A stretch of 7,440 bases of DNA from Gorillibacterium sp. (GCA_023511325.1 JAIMBU010000108.1:1-7440), one strand, 5' to 3'; counted from the stretch's first letter, positions 1 through 7,318 are shown. The notes: generated by a model from the letters alone, not told the origin. Translations and numbers: made by a program.

Positions 1-1083
1 CTTATGCATAGTCGCCATGTTTGGTTGGTCGTGGCAGAGATTGACGATTACAAGTTCTTTTTTAACAAATACGAAGAGGCGGAGCGGAAGCTGTGCCGAT
101 TTATCGTTTTGAACATCCTGAATGAAATTGCCCAGTCCTTCGGGGCAGTGGAGTCCGTATATTTTCCATTCAACCGGTATGTCTTCTTTATCGCTCCAGA
201 TGAGCAAGAATTAGGAGGGGAGACAGGACTCCGTATCGGAGAAGCTTTTCAGACTGCCCTCAAAAGATATATGAAGCTTTATGAGGTGCAACTTTCCATC
301 GGAACCAGCCAGATCGAGAGCGACTTGGCCGATGCTCCCTCTGCTTATGATCGGGCACTGAACGCATTGAGTCAGAAGTTTTATACAGGGAAATCCTCTG
401 TTAATGTATACGATCCGAAATTTTCTCAGCAAAGCCGCAGTTGCTACCCGACTGAAGTGGAGAAAAGAATCTTAATGGCTTTTAAACACAACAATGAAAT
501 CGAAGGCAACGAAATGTTTGTCGCGTTTTTGGATGGACTGCGGGATCAAGGGGAGGCTCCCGATTCTATTCGGTTTTTGACGGGGGAGATGCTGGCCGGA
601 TTATTCCGAGATTTGCGGGAGATTAAGTCCATGCCCGTCAATTGCGAAATGATGGAGACTTTCATTAACGAAATCAAGGAGAAGGAAACCTTTGAGGAGC
701 TACGAGCGAAAGTGAAGGAGCTGATCACCTTCATCCTGCATACCATCTCCATCGAGTCCTGTACCATGTCCCCCGTTGCCAAGGGAATCGAATATATGAG
801 GATCAAGCTAGGATGGGACATTTCCCTGCAGGAGGTGGCGAAATATGTGGGTATGAGTCCGTCGTATTTCAGCACCCTGTTCAAACAGGAGAAAAACTGC
901 AATTTTGTTGAGTATCTGGTCCGGATGCGGATGGAGAGAAGCATTGAATTGTTGGAGCGTTCCGATATGACCGTGGCTCAAGTTGCCAATGAGATCGGGT
1001 ATATGAGTTATCGGTATTTTATTAAGGTATTCAAGGATTATTACGAGCTGACTCCAACCCAGTATCGGGATGGATTGCGTTAA
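1..1083 (+). CDS. YesN-like AraC-family response regulator, 3' part (5' end outside window)
   Basis: Transcription activator, C-terminal 359 residues visible counting from the Met at base 4. The frame is open to base 1 (a Leu codon precedes that Met) and no ribosome binding site is visible, so the Met is probably internal. Residues about 5-137 resemble the degenerate cyclase-like middle domain seen in YesN-type regulators. Residues about 150-250 are a helical linker. Residues about 257-357 are an AraC DNA-binding domain with two helix-turn-helix units: the first at about 273-296 (SLQEVAKYVGMSPSYFSTLF), the second at about 322-351, ending in the typical LTPTQYR. Family members are usually about 500-550 residues with an N-terminal receiver domain, so roughly 150-190 residues are missing here. 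In this family a YesM-type histidine kinase usually sits next door and the pair controls the adjacent sugar ABC transporter, which fits the genes downstream. The AraC assignment is firm; the missing receiver domain is inference. Confidence 0.93.
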   Translation, partial: LMHSRHVWLVVAEIDDYKFFFNKYEEAERKLCRFIVLNILNEIAQSFGAVESVYFPFNRYVFFIAPDEQELGGETGLRIGEAFQTALKRYMKLYEVQLSIGTSQIESDLADAPSAYDRALNALSQKFYTGKSSVNVYDPKFSQQSRSCYPTEVEKRILMAFKHNNEIEGNEMFVAFLDGLRDQGEAPDSIRFLTGEMLAGLFRDLREIKSMPVNCEMMETFINEIKEKETFEELRAKVKELITFILHTISIESCTMSPVAKGIEYMRIKLGWDISLQEVAKYVGMSPSYFSTLFKQEKNCNFVEYLVRMRMERSIELLERSDMTVAQVANEIGYMSYRYFIKVFKDYYELTPTQYRDGLR

Positions 1084-1163
1084 TAAAATAGGAAAATCTA
1101 AGACTTGACCTAGAAATTATTCTTGGTTTTTACTAGCCCACTTTGAATGTTAAATCTTCAGAA

Positions 1164-1208
1164 AAAAGTCCTCCAGTTCCACTTTTATAGTGGTCTTGGA
1201 GGACTTTT
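1164..1208 (+). terminator. Nested hairpin terminator after the regulator gene
   Basis: A perfect 12-bp stem pairs 1164-1175 (AAAAGTCCTCCA) with 1197-1208 (TGGAGGACTTTT). Inside it a second 5-bp stem pairs 1179-1183 (CCACT) with 1189-1193 (AGTGG) around a 5-base loop. The 3' arm ends in TTTT and T-rich sequence follows (GGGTTTGATTTT). The 5' arm begins with a run of six A (1162-1167), so the structure could also stop transcription from the opposite strand. It starts 80 bases after the regulator stop codon. Confidence 0.85.
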
Positions 1209-1264
1209 GGGTTTGATTTTGGGATTTGCCCATAGGGGCTACCCTTTTGAGCCATCCTATAAAT

Positions 1265-1287
1265 CGTATTGCTGTGAGCGCAATTCG
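1265..1287. promoter_or_regulatory. Imperfect palindrome, possible operator, just after a TATAAA box
   Basis: The half-sites CGTATTGC (1265-1272) and GCAATTCG (1280-1287) are inverted repeats matching at 7 of 8 positions around a 7-base centre TGTGAGC. The palindrome begins two bases after a TATAAA box (1258-1263), so if that box is a -10 element the site would overlap the transcription start. No good -35 sequence lies at the right distance. The stretch TGTGAGCGCAAT also loosely resembles one half of a CcpA catabolite-control site, but the second half does not fit. Binding by any regulator is not shown. Confidence 0.3.
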
Positions 1288-1385
1288 TAAGAAACTGACA
1301 CCTGATCATTAATATTTAGACTTTCGACCCCCTACTGTTTGAAGTTAGTATGTAAATGTGCAGTAAATAGCTGAGTAAGTTCGAG

Positions 1386-1392
1386 AAGGAGG
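1386..1392 (+). promoter_or_regulatory. Ribosome binding site of the first permease
   Basis: AAGGAGG lies 11 bases ahead of the ATG at 1404, a slightly long spacing. The following TTGATC extends the resemblance to the full anti-Shine-Dalgarno complement with one inserted base. No other in-frame start codon lies between it and 1404, so it supports that start. Confidence 0.85.
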
Positions 1393-1403
1393 TTGATCTT
1401 GCG

Positions 1404-2375
1404 ATGGCAGTCTTACAGGCAGAGCCGGTCAAGAATCAGAATCGGCCATCTACAAGACCAAAGATGAGAAAGCGCTTACCGTGGAAAGAAATTTGGAAGC
1501 ACAAAGTATTTTACTTGTTTATGTTGCCTGCGATTGTGTGGTTTTTTCTTTTTTCCTATGTTCCCCTCTACGGCATTCAAGTCGCGTTCCGTGACTTTAC
1601 GTTTAACGGCGGGATTACCGGAAGCCCATGGGCGGGCCTGAAATACTTCCACCAGTTTTTTGATTATTATCAATCCAAAGAGCTTATCCGCAATACAATA
1701 GTCATCAGCTTGATGAAGCTGCTCATTGGGTTTCCCATGCCAATCATCCTAGCGATTCTCTTAAACGAAGTCCGCATCCTGAAATTTAAAAAGGTCATTC
1801 AGACCCTCTCCTACCTACCTTATTTTGTCTCCTGGGTCGTTGTCATCACTCTTATGCAGCGTCTTTTGTCTGTGTACGGAGGGCCAGTGAATGATCTGCT
1901 TGCTTCCTTTGGTTTTGGCCGGGTTCAATTCCTCTATAACACGAGCTGGTTTTATCAAATGATCGTCGGTTCCGATATTTGGAAGAACATCGGGTGGAAC
2001 TCCATTATCTATATGGCGGCCGTTTCTGGGATCGACCAACAATTGTACGAGGCGGCCAAGATTGATGGAGCCAATCGTTACCGTCAAATGTGGCACGTCA
2101 CGCTTCCGGGGATCCGCAACATCGCCGTCATCCTCTTTATACTCGCAATTGGTGGCTTGATGAGCGCAGGGTACGAACAACTACTGCTCCTGAACGGACC
2201 GAGTACGGCACGTATCGGCAATGTTCTTGACGTTCATGTCATTCAGGCAGGACTATCCGGAGGGCGCTTGAGCTATGCTGCGGCAGTCGGACTGTTCCAG
2301 AGCGCCATCGGCCTTACGATGATCCTGACCGTCAATAAACTTGCCCGCAAGTTCAGCGACGTATCTTTGTTCTAA
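1404..2375 (+). CDS. ABC sugar transporter permease, LplB-like
   Basis: Inner-membrane permease of a carbohydrate ABC importer, 323 residues, the normal length for the LplB/YteP-type family. A basic N-terminal tail (about 10-35, rich in Arg and Lys) is followed by six predicted membrane segments near residues 36-57, 97-120, 133-152, 184-206, 238-258 and 288-312. The cytoplasmic coupling loop that docks onto the ATPase is clear: E216-A217-A218, then G222 and L234-P235, the classical EAA motif (EAAKIDGANRYRQMWHVTLP). Start chosen because the only strong Shine-Dalgarno leads to this ATG. It is the first gene of the apparent operon and lies 12 bases ahead of the second permease, with which it should form the heteromeric membrane channel. 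Family assignment is firm; the transported sugar is unknown. Confidence 0.95.
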   Translation: MAVLQAEPVKNQNRPSTRPKMRKRLPWKEIWKHKVFYLFMLPAIVWFFLFSYVPLYGIQVAFRDFTFNGGITGSPWAGLKYFHQFFDYYQSKELIRNTIVISLMKLLIGFPMPIILAILLNEVRILKFKKVIQTLSYLPYFVSWVVVITLMQRLLSVYGGPVNDLLASFGFGRVQFLYNTSWFYQMIVGSDIWKNIGWNSIIYMAAVSGIDQQLYEAAKIDGANRYRQMWHVTLPGIRNIAVILFILAIGGLMSAGYEQLLLLNGPSTARIGNVLDVHVIQAGLSGGRLSYAAAVGLFQSAIGLTMILTVNKLARKFSDVSLF

Positions 2376-2380
2376 GGAAG
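2374..2380 (+). promoter_or_regulatory. Ribosome binding site overlapping the stop codon of the first permease
   Basis: AAGGAAG uses the last two bases of the upstream TAA stop (2373-2375) and sits 7 bases ahead of the ATG at 2388. This tight layout suggests coupled translation of the two permeases, giving matched amounts. Confidence 0.75.
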
Positions 2381-2387
2381 TGACGAG

Positions 2388-3278
2388 ATGAAAAAGCAAA
2401 TATCCCTCTTTAGCATTTTGAATTATACACTGCTCGCTATTGTTGGTTTTTCAATGATCTATCCATTTATCTACATTCTTGCGTACTCGCTAAACGACGG
2501 GAAAGACTCCATGCAGGGAGCTTTGTACTTCCTGCCACGTAAGTTCACGCTTCATAACTATGCAGAGGTTTTTCAAAACCAACGTATCTGGCAAGCCTAC
2601 AAAATCACGCTTGCTCGGACGATTCTCGGAACCTTCTTGCACGTGACGCTCTGTACACTTATGGCGTACGCACTATCAAAGAAGACCTTGCCGGGAAGAA
2701 CTTTCTTCACCTTCTATATCTTCCTACCGACGATCTTCAACGCCGGGTTCATCCCCTATTTTATCACCTTGCAGAAGCTTCATCTGATCAACTCCTTTTG
2801 GGTCTACATCATTCCCTTGCTCTTTAACTTCATGCATATTGTCATCATTCGCACCTTCCTGCAAGGGATACCGGAGGAACTAGAGGAATCAGCGCGGATC
2901 GACGGCTATGGGGATTTCCAGATCTTCTTGAGAATCATCCTGCCTCTATCGGGCCCAGTACTTGCAACAATTGCTTTATTCATCGGGGTTGCCCACTGGA
3001 ACGACTGGTTTTCCGGTGCTTACTACGTATCGAATAAGGACATCATTCCTGTACAGACGCTACTGCAGCAAATGCTGACGGAAGCGGAAGCCTTATCTTC
3101 TTCGATGCAACGAGCAGCTCAGCAAGGGGGCCAGACCGTTAGCAACAGTGCTGGGGCGACACCCGAATCGTTACGGATGGCACTCTTGGTCATTACGGTA
3201 TTCCCGATTCTGTGTATCTACCCTTTCCTGCAAAAGTACTTTGTAAAAGGCGTCATGATAGGTTCAGTGAAAGGGTAA
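2388..3278 (+). CDS. ABC sugar transporter permease, LplC/YtcP-like
   Basis: Second permease of the importer, 296 residues, typical for the LplC/YtcP family. Six membrane segments are visible near residues 11-33, 75-96, 105-127, 136-157, 187-205 and 262-282. The EAA coupling loop is present in a variant form: E167-S168-A169, then G173 and L185-P186 (EESARIDGYGDFQIFLRIIL), with Ser replacing the first Ala, a common variant in this family. Between the fifth and sixth segments is a hydrophilic loop of about 55 residues (about 208-261, rich in Gln, Ser and Ala) that is characteristic of this permease type. It starts 12 bases after the LplB-like gene and is followed by a 96-base gap before the binding protein gene. 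Assignment is firm; the substrate is unknown. Confidence 0.95.
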   Translation: MKKQISLFSILNYTLLAIVGFSMIYPFIYILAYSLNDGKDSMQGALYFLPRKFTLHNYAEVFQNQRIWQAYKITLARTILGTFLHVTLCTLMAYALSKKTLPGRTFFTFYIFLPTIFNAGFIPYFITLQKLHLINSFWVYIIPLLFNFMHIVIIRTFLQGIPEELEESARIDGYGDFQIFLRIILPLSGPVLATIALFIGVAHWNDWFSGAYYVSNKDIIPVQTLLQQMLTEAEALSSSMQRAAQQGGQTVSNSAGATPESLRMALLVITVFPILCIYPFLQKYFVKGVMIGSVKG

Positions 3279-3294
3279 TCGTCCATTAGGCGTT

Positions 3295-3308
3295 AGCATG
3301 TGAATGCT
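3295..3308 (+). other. Small hairpin between permease and binding-protein genes
   Basis: AGCAT (3295-3299) and ATGCT (3304-3308) pair perfectly around the 4-base loop GTGA in the 96-base gap. No T run follows, so it is not a terminator. Hairpins in this position can shield or process transport operon messages so the binding protein is made in excess, but at 5 bp this one is weak and could be chance. Confidence 0.25.
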
Positions 3309-3362
3309 CGTTTAGATTTGCAGCCTCACGTCTCGGTAGACTTTATCATATAAACTATTCTT

Positions 3363-3369
3363 AGGAGGG
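3363..3369 (+). promoter_or_regulatory. Strong ribosome binding site of the binding-protein gene
   Basis: AGGAGGG lies 5 bases ahead of the ATG at 3375. It is a very strong match, in keeping with the high expression usually needed for solute-binding proteins. It fixes the start so that the protein begins with a proper lipoprotein signal peptide. Confidence 0.85.
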
Positions 3370-3374
3370 CTCGT

Positions 3375-5042
3375 ATGAATAAAAAGTGGTCAAAGGGCGC
3401 AACGATCGTACTAGCGGTTTCCCTTACTGCCAGTTCCTTGATCGGGTGTACCAAGAAGGATGCCGAATCCTCGGCAAAACCGTCAACTGTCGGAGAATCT
3501 GCGGCAGCGAATAAAGCAGTCACGCTTAGAATCCTTAATAATTGGAACGGTTCCAGCGGCTCGGATACGGACATGAATCCGGTTCTTCAAGCCATTAAAG
3601 ACAAAACCGGCGTAACCATTAAAATGGACTATACGAAAGGTAGCGAAACCGAAAAGGTTAACACAATCTTTGCGACTCAGGACCTTCCGGATATCTACAC
3701 CGGTCCAGCCTGGGGCTCAGAGCTTGACGCTATCATCAAAGCCGCTAACGAAGGCCAATTGGTTGATTTCTCCGATAAACTAGCCGACTATCCCAACCTT
3801 GCTAAGGCGATTGCCAAAGAAAATATGCCGCCGGCCTTATATGAAAAATCAATGGGTGCCTTCGGTGACAAACGTTACATGATGTATCAGAACCATCCGG
3901 CAACAAGCGATGATGCCAATGATTGGCTCTATGGCTTCTATGTTCGTAAAGACATTGCTACCCAAATTGGCATCGATCCGCAAACCGTAAAAACCAAAGA
4001 GGATTTCTATAACTTTCTGAAAAAAATCAAAGATGCTGGTCTGAAGGAAAGCGGGCAACCGATTATCCCACTGGGCGGCTTCCACGGTGGTTGGGCTGTT
4101 AATATCGCCAATACCATGTTCTATGGAACTAGCTATCTGGATAAGGGCGACGGTACACTGGAATTAGACTTTATGACCAAAGCCTTCGAGGATTACACCT
4201 TGTACTACCGCAAGCTGATCTCCGAAGGCTTGCTAGACCCCGAAGCCTTTACGCAGACCGATCCCATTGCGAATGAGAAGATCCAACAAGGACGCATCGC
4301 CGTTCTGGGCGCTCACTATCCGGCTATTCTAGATGCTTCCAAGGACTATGTGAAAGCACACCCGGGCAGTGACTATGTTCCGGTAGGTCCATTGGAAAGG
4401 GCTGGGGCTGAAGTGAATCGCCCAGTCGACCTTGGTATTCAGGGCAATAATGTAACCGTGATCACAAAGAAATGCAAAGACGTTGACGCAGCTCTGCGCC
4501 TCCTAGACTACATGGCCTCTGATGAAGGTTTTCTGCTTATCCGTTACGGAGTGCAGGGTGTTCACTGGGATATGGCAGACGGCAAACCGAAAGCCAACCA
4601 GGAGTGGTTTGATAAGTTCACAGCGGATACCACGGGTAAAGTGAAGAAGAACGAAGGTATATCCATCGGGCTTGAGAACATTGACGGTCAAGACCGCATC
4701 AATTCCGTAGGCAACGGCGATATTTGGGCTGACCAAGATCGTCTGGTCGCTATGGATAACGCTCGCAAAATTCTCCGTCCCAACGGGATCAAAGTCATTT
4801 CTGCTTTTAGTCCGTCTGATGTGATCACCAATGCTCCAACTTGGGAAAATTTAAAACCAGCAATGGATAAAACCGGAGATGCATGGAAAGAAGCAATTTT
4901 CGCTAAATCCGACGAGGCTGCGCTGAAGATTCTGAATGACCTCCGTGGACAAATGAACAAAACCGGTTACGCTGAAGCGATTAAATACATGAACGATAAC
5001 CTAAAGGGCAAAGAAGTTGTAAAAGTCGCGATGCCAAACTAA
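3375..5042 (+). CDS. Extracellular solute-binding lipoprotein of sugar ABC importer, LplA-like
   Basis: Substrate-capturing subunit, 555 residues, within the usual 500-560 range of LplA-like binding proteins. The N-terminus is a lipoprotein signal peptide: basic MNKKWSK, a hydrophobic core at about 9-22, and the lipobox Leu22-Ile23-Gly24-Cys25. Cys25 would be lipid-anchored on the outer face of the membrane. A Ser/Ala/Lys-rich linker (about 26-47) leads to the two-lobed binding fold, beginning with the strand VTLRIL at about 49-54. A segment near residues 90-115 (NTIFATQDLPDIYTG) is typical of the family, where such proteins often read 'sGdlPDi'. Aromatic residues are plentiful, as expected for a sugar-binding cleft. 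It follows both permeases by 96 bases and precedes the putative hydrolase by 26 bases, so all four are probably one operon. Family assignment is firm; the ligand is not readable from sequence. Confidence 0.94.
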   Translation: MNKKWSKGATIVLAVSLTASSLIGCTKKDAESSAKPSTVGESAAANKAVTLRILNNWNGSSGSDTDMNPVLQAIKDKTGVTIKMDYTKGSETEKVNTIFATQDLPDIYTGPAWGSELDAIIKAANEGQLVDFSDKLADYPNLAKAIAKENMPPALYEKSMGAFGDKRYMMYQNHPATSDDANDWLYGFYVRKDIATQIGIDPQTVKTKEDFYNFLKKIKDAGLKESGQPIIPLGGFHGGWAVNIANTMFYGTSYLDKGDGTLELDFMTKAFEDYTLYYRKLISEGLLDPEAFTQTDPIANEKIQQGRIAVLGAHYPAILDASKDYVKAHPGSDYVPVGPLERAGAEVNRPVDLGIQGNNVTVITKKCKDVDAALRLLDYMASDEGFLLIRYGVQGVHWDMADGKPKANQEWFDKFTADTTGKVKKNEGISIGLENIDGQDRINSVGNGDIWADQDRLVAMDNARKILRPNGIKVISAFSPSDVITNAPTWENLKPAMDKTGDAWKEAIFAKSDEAALKILNDLRGQMNKTGYAEAIKYMNDNLKGKEVVKVAMPN

Positions 5043-5055
5043 TTCTCTTTGTTAC

Positions 5056-5063
5056 GGGGTGAT
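5056..5063 (+). promoter_or_regulatory. Ribosome binding site of the 722-residue protein
   Basis: GGGGTGAT sits 5 bases ahead of the ATG at 5069, within the 26-base gap after the binding-protein stop codon. It is weaker than the upstream sites because G replaces the A of GGAGGTGAT, but it still decides this start. Confidence 0.65.
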
Positions 5064-5068
5064 TCGAG

Positions 5069-7237
5069 ATGTACAGAAAGCTGAAAGAGAAAGCGGAATG
5101 GACCGGATTTCAGGAAGCTCGGCCGTACGGACCGAAGTACGACTTACGAACGGATTTTGTCATGGTATACGGGATATCTGAAGACCTACCCCTACGTATT
5201 GAAGGCTGGCGGGAGAAAGGGTACACGGTACACCTGATGACTGGCGTCTCCTGGGGGGAGTATCAGGATTACCTGTATGGCAGATTCGATGGACGCGACC
5301 ATTGGGATGAGGCGCAAAAGGATCAGGGTGGCAAGTTGATCGTTCATGGACCCGAAGTGCCTTACATGGTGCCGACCATTTCTTTTGCCGAATATTTGGC
5401 TACCTTTATCAAGAAAGCCATCGACTCCGGGGTCGAAGCGATCCATATGGAGGAGCCGGAGTTTTGGGTGGCTGGGGGATATTCTGCTGCTTTCAAGCGG
5501 GAGTGGCTGAATTATTATAGCGAAGAATGGATCCCGCCGCACGCTTCAGCAGACGCACAATATCGGGCCTCCAAGCTGAAAGCCTACCTGTATTATCGGG
5601 CGCTGGACCGGATCTGCAGCCAGATGAAGGAATATGCTCTCGTCACTTATAGCCGAACAGTTCGTTTCTACGTTCCGACCCATAGCCTTATCAACTATAC
5701 CCAGTGGCAGATCGTCAGCCCGGAAGCACTGTTGGTGAATATGCCCGCCATTGACGGCTTCATCGCCCAAGTCTGGACGGGAACCTCTCGAACTCAGAAT
5801 GTATACCAGGGGGTGCGTCGGGAAAGGACCTTTGAAACGGCTTTTCTGGAATATGGCGTGATGCAGGAACTGGTGCGGGGAACGGGGCGGGAAATGTGGT
5901 TTCTCCACGATCCAATCGAAGACGATCCCAACTATTCTTGGTCCGATTATAAACCGAACTATCAGGCGACTGTTGTGGCGTCACTTCTGCATCCTGGAGT
6001 GAAGCAGTATGAAGTATGTCCGTGGCCCAGAAGAGTATTTGAAGGGGCATATCCGAAGGAAGATGGAACAGGGAAAGAGTCGATTCCAGCGGAATACGCC
6101 ACCATCCTGCTGACCGTGATGAATGTGCTTCGGGACATGCACCATTGGGAGGAGGAACCGAACAATGCAGTTACGCCGGGAGTCGGCTTATTATTAGCAA
6201 ATTCGGCCATGTACCAACGGGGGGACATTCTCGGGGATGACTCCTCCCTGAAATATGATGGAACGTCAAGCGTTGCAGGCCTCACAGAAAAGCAGCAGGA
6301 GAAGCTAAACTGGTCTGCCTTCTATGGCATGGCCCTTCCGCTTGTAAAGCATGGCATCCCTCTTCGTCCGGTACAGTTAGACAACATCTCTGCTTTTCCG
6401 GGGTATTTGGACGATTACCGGGTGCTCCTACTCAGCTACGAGTTGATGAAACCGGAACATCTGGCGATCCATCAGGTGCTGTCCCAATGGGTGAGGGAAG
6501 GGGGAATCCTCGTTTATTTCGGCGATGGCTCCGATCCCTTCCATCAGGTAAAAGAGTGGTGGAATCAAAGCAAGAAGAGGTATGACCGGCCGGAGGAACA
6601 CCTATTTGAAGCATTGGGCCTTGGCGTAAAGCCGGAGGCCGGTGAATATAAGGTGGGCGAGGGTGGCGTTATCTTCTACTGTATTCATCCTGCTGAACTA
6701 GCAGCTTCCGTTGACGGAGCTGAACTGGTGCGAGAAAGCGTGCGCAGAGCACTTGTTATGCGGGGAGAAACGGAAGGTCTTCAAGAAAGCAATCACCTGA
6801 GCATAAAACGTGGCCCGTATCTGATCACTCGGGTGATGGATGAATCGTGCGGAGAAGAATCCATTCACTACGAAGGCTGTTTTATCGATTTGTTCGATTC
6901 GGAGTTGATGGTTCGGCGAGACGTCATCTTACGATCAGGCGATAACAGCTTGCTGTATGATCTGAACGCTGAGGGTCACTCGTCGCCAGTGGTCGCCAGT
7001 TCATCCCGGATTCGGGATGAACGAACGGAAGGAGGACGGCTCTGCTTCTACTCCGAAGCACCAAAGGGGATCACAGTTAGTACCCGTATCCGGCAGAATT
7101 CTCGGCCGGGTCGAATCACAATGGATGGAAAGCTTTGTGAGAGCCACTGGGATGAGGAATCACAGACACTTCTGCTGCGGTATCCGGGAAAGCCGGAAGG
7201 CACCGAGATTGTGGTTGAAAGCGTAAGCGAAAGATAA
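5069..7237 (+). CDS. Putative cytoplasmic glycoside hydrolase, GH42-like architecture, family unassigned
   Basis: A 722-residue protein without signal peptide or membrane segments. I do not recognise a named family; the following is inferred from layout. Residues about 25-355 read as a TIM barrel: strand-like segments include DFVMVYG (29-35), YTVHLMTG (52-59), VEAIHMEEPEFW (122-133), IDGFIAQVWTGT (228-239), EMWFLHDPIED (275-285) and QYEVCPW (313-319). Carboxylates at strand ends are candidate catalytic residues: E128, E129 and E131 in one motif, D281, E284 and D285 in another, and E315. Residues about 410-500 look like a flavodoxin- or GATase-like domain (YRVLLLSYELM, then GGILVYFGDG), as in the trimerisation domain of GH42 beta-galactosidases. 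The remainder (about 560-722) is beta-rich. It ends the apparent operon 26 bases after the binding protein, so it plausibly cleaves the imported oligosaccharide inside the cell. Alternatives are a barrel-fold protein that is not a hydrolase, or a distant known family. Coding status is firm; enzymatic role is moderate. Confidence 0.72.
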   Translation: MYRKLKEKAEWTGFQEARPYGPKYDLRTDFVMVYGISEDLPLRIEGWREKGYTVHLMTGVSWGEYQDYLYGRFDGRDHWDEAQKDQGGKLIVHGPEVPYMVPTISFAEYLATFIKKAIDSGVEAIHMEEPEFWVAGGYSAAFKREWLNYYSEEWIPPHASADAQYRASKLKAYLYYRALDRICSQMKEYALVTYSRTVRFYVPTHSLINYTQWQIVSPEALLVNMPAIDGFIAQVWTGTSRTQNVYQGVRRERTFETAFLEYGVMQELVRGTGREMWFLHDPIEDDPNYSWSDYKPNYQATVVASLLHPGVKQYEVCPWPRRVFEGAYPKEDGTGKESIPAEYATILLTVMNVLRDMHHWEEEPNNAVTPGVGLLLANSAMYQRGDILGDDSSLKYDGTSSVAGLTEKQQEKLNWSAFYGMALPLVKHGIPLRPVQLDNISAFPGYLDDYRVLLLSYELMKPEHLAIHQVLSQWVREGGILVYFGDGSDPFHQVKEWWNQSKKRYDRPEEHLFEALGLGVKPEAGEYKVGEGGVIFYCIHPAELAASVDGAELVRESVRRALVMRGETEGLQESNHLSIKRGPYLITRVMDESCGEESIHYEGCFIDLFDSELMVRRDVILRSGDNSLLYDLNAEGHSSPVVASSSRIRDERTEGGRLCFYSEAPKGITVSTRIRQNSRPGRITMDGKLCESHWDEESQTLLLRYPGKPEGTEIVVESVSER

Positions 7238-7318
7238 GAAGCTTGAGCGAGGTACGGGAAACCATCAGCGGAGAAGCAATTAAGCCTGCTACGCAAATGA
7301 AAAGGCTATGACTCAAGA

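Larger units (their letters stand above)
1084..1403. other. Intergenic regulatory region between regulator and transporter operon
   Basis: This 320-base gap contains no credible reading frame. It begins A/T-rich and carries the regulator's terminator hairpin at 1164-1208. Beyond that lie a TATAAA box (1258-1263), an imperfect palindrome (1265-1287), GTAA repeats spaced 11 and 12 bases (1352-1378), and the ribosome binding site of the first permease (1386-1392). No well-matched -35/-10 pair stands directly ahead of the permease gene. That would fit a promoter that depends on an activator such as the AraC-type regulator upstream, but this is inference. Confidence 0.7.

Noticed and set aside
546..944. 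Minus-strand reading frame of 132 codons inside the regulator gene
   Set aside because: It lies wholly antisense to the conserved regulator, including the first helix of the AraC domain. Its product has no recognisable motif, so the frame reflects the codon pattern of the real gene.
1273..1286. CcpA catabolite-control (cre) site at TGTGAGCGCAATTC
   Set aside because: The left half and central CG fit the consensus, but the right half lacks the required T and the terminal CA. Not called separately from the palindrome.
3318..3354. Possible internal promoter before the binding-protein gene (TTGCAG with TATCAT or TATAAA)
   Set aside because: The -35 match is only 3 of 6. The spacing is 20 bases to TATCAT and 25 bases to TATAAA, so it is too weak to call.
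5546..6285. Several overlapping minus-strand frames within the 722-residue gene
   Set aside because: They overlap one another as well as the sense gene, have no operon context, and give low-complexity or motif-free proteins.
7017..7226. Short plus-strand frame of 69 codons inside the 3' end of the 722-residue gene
   Set aside because: It is out of frame within a continuous coding sequence, and the predicted peptide shows no motif. The main frame runs uninterrupted to 7237, so it is not evidence of a frameshift.
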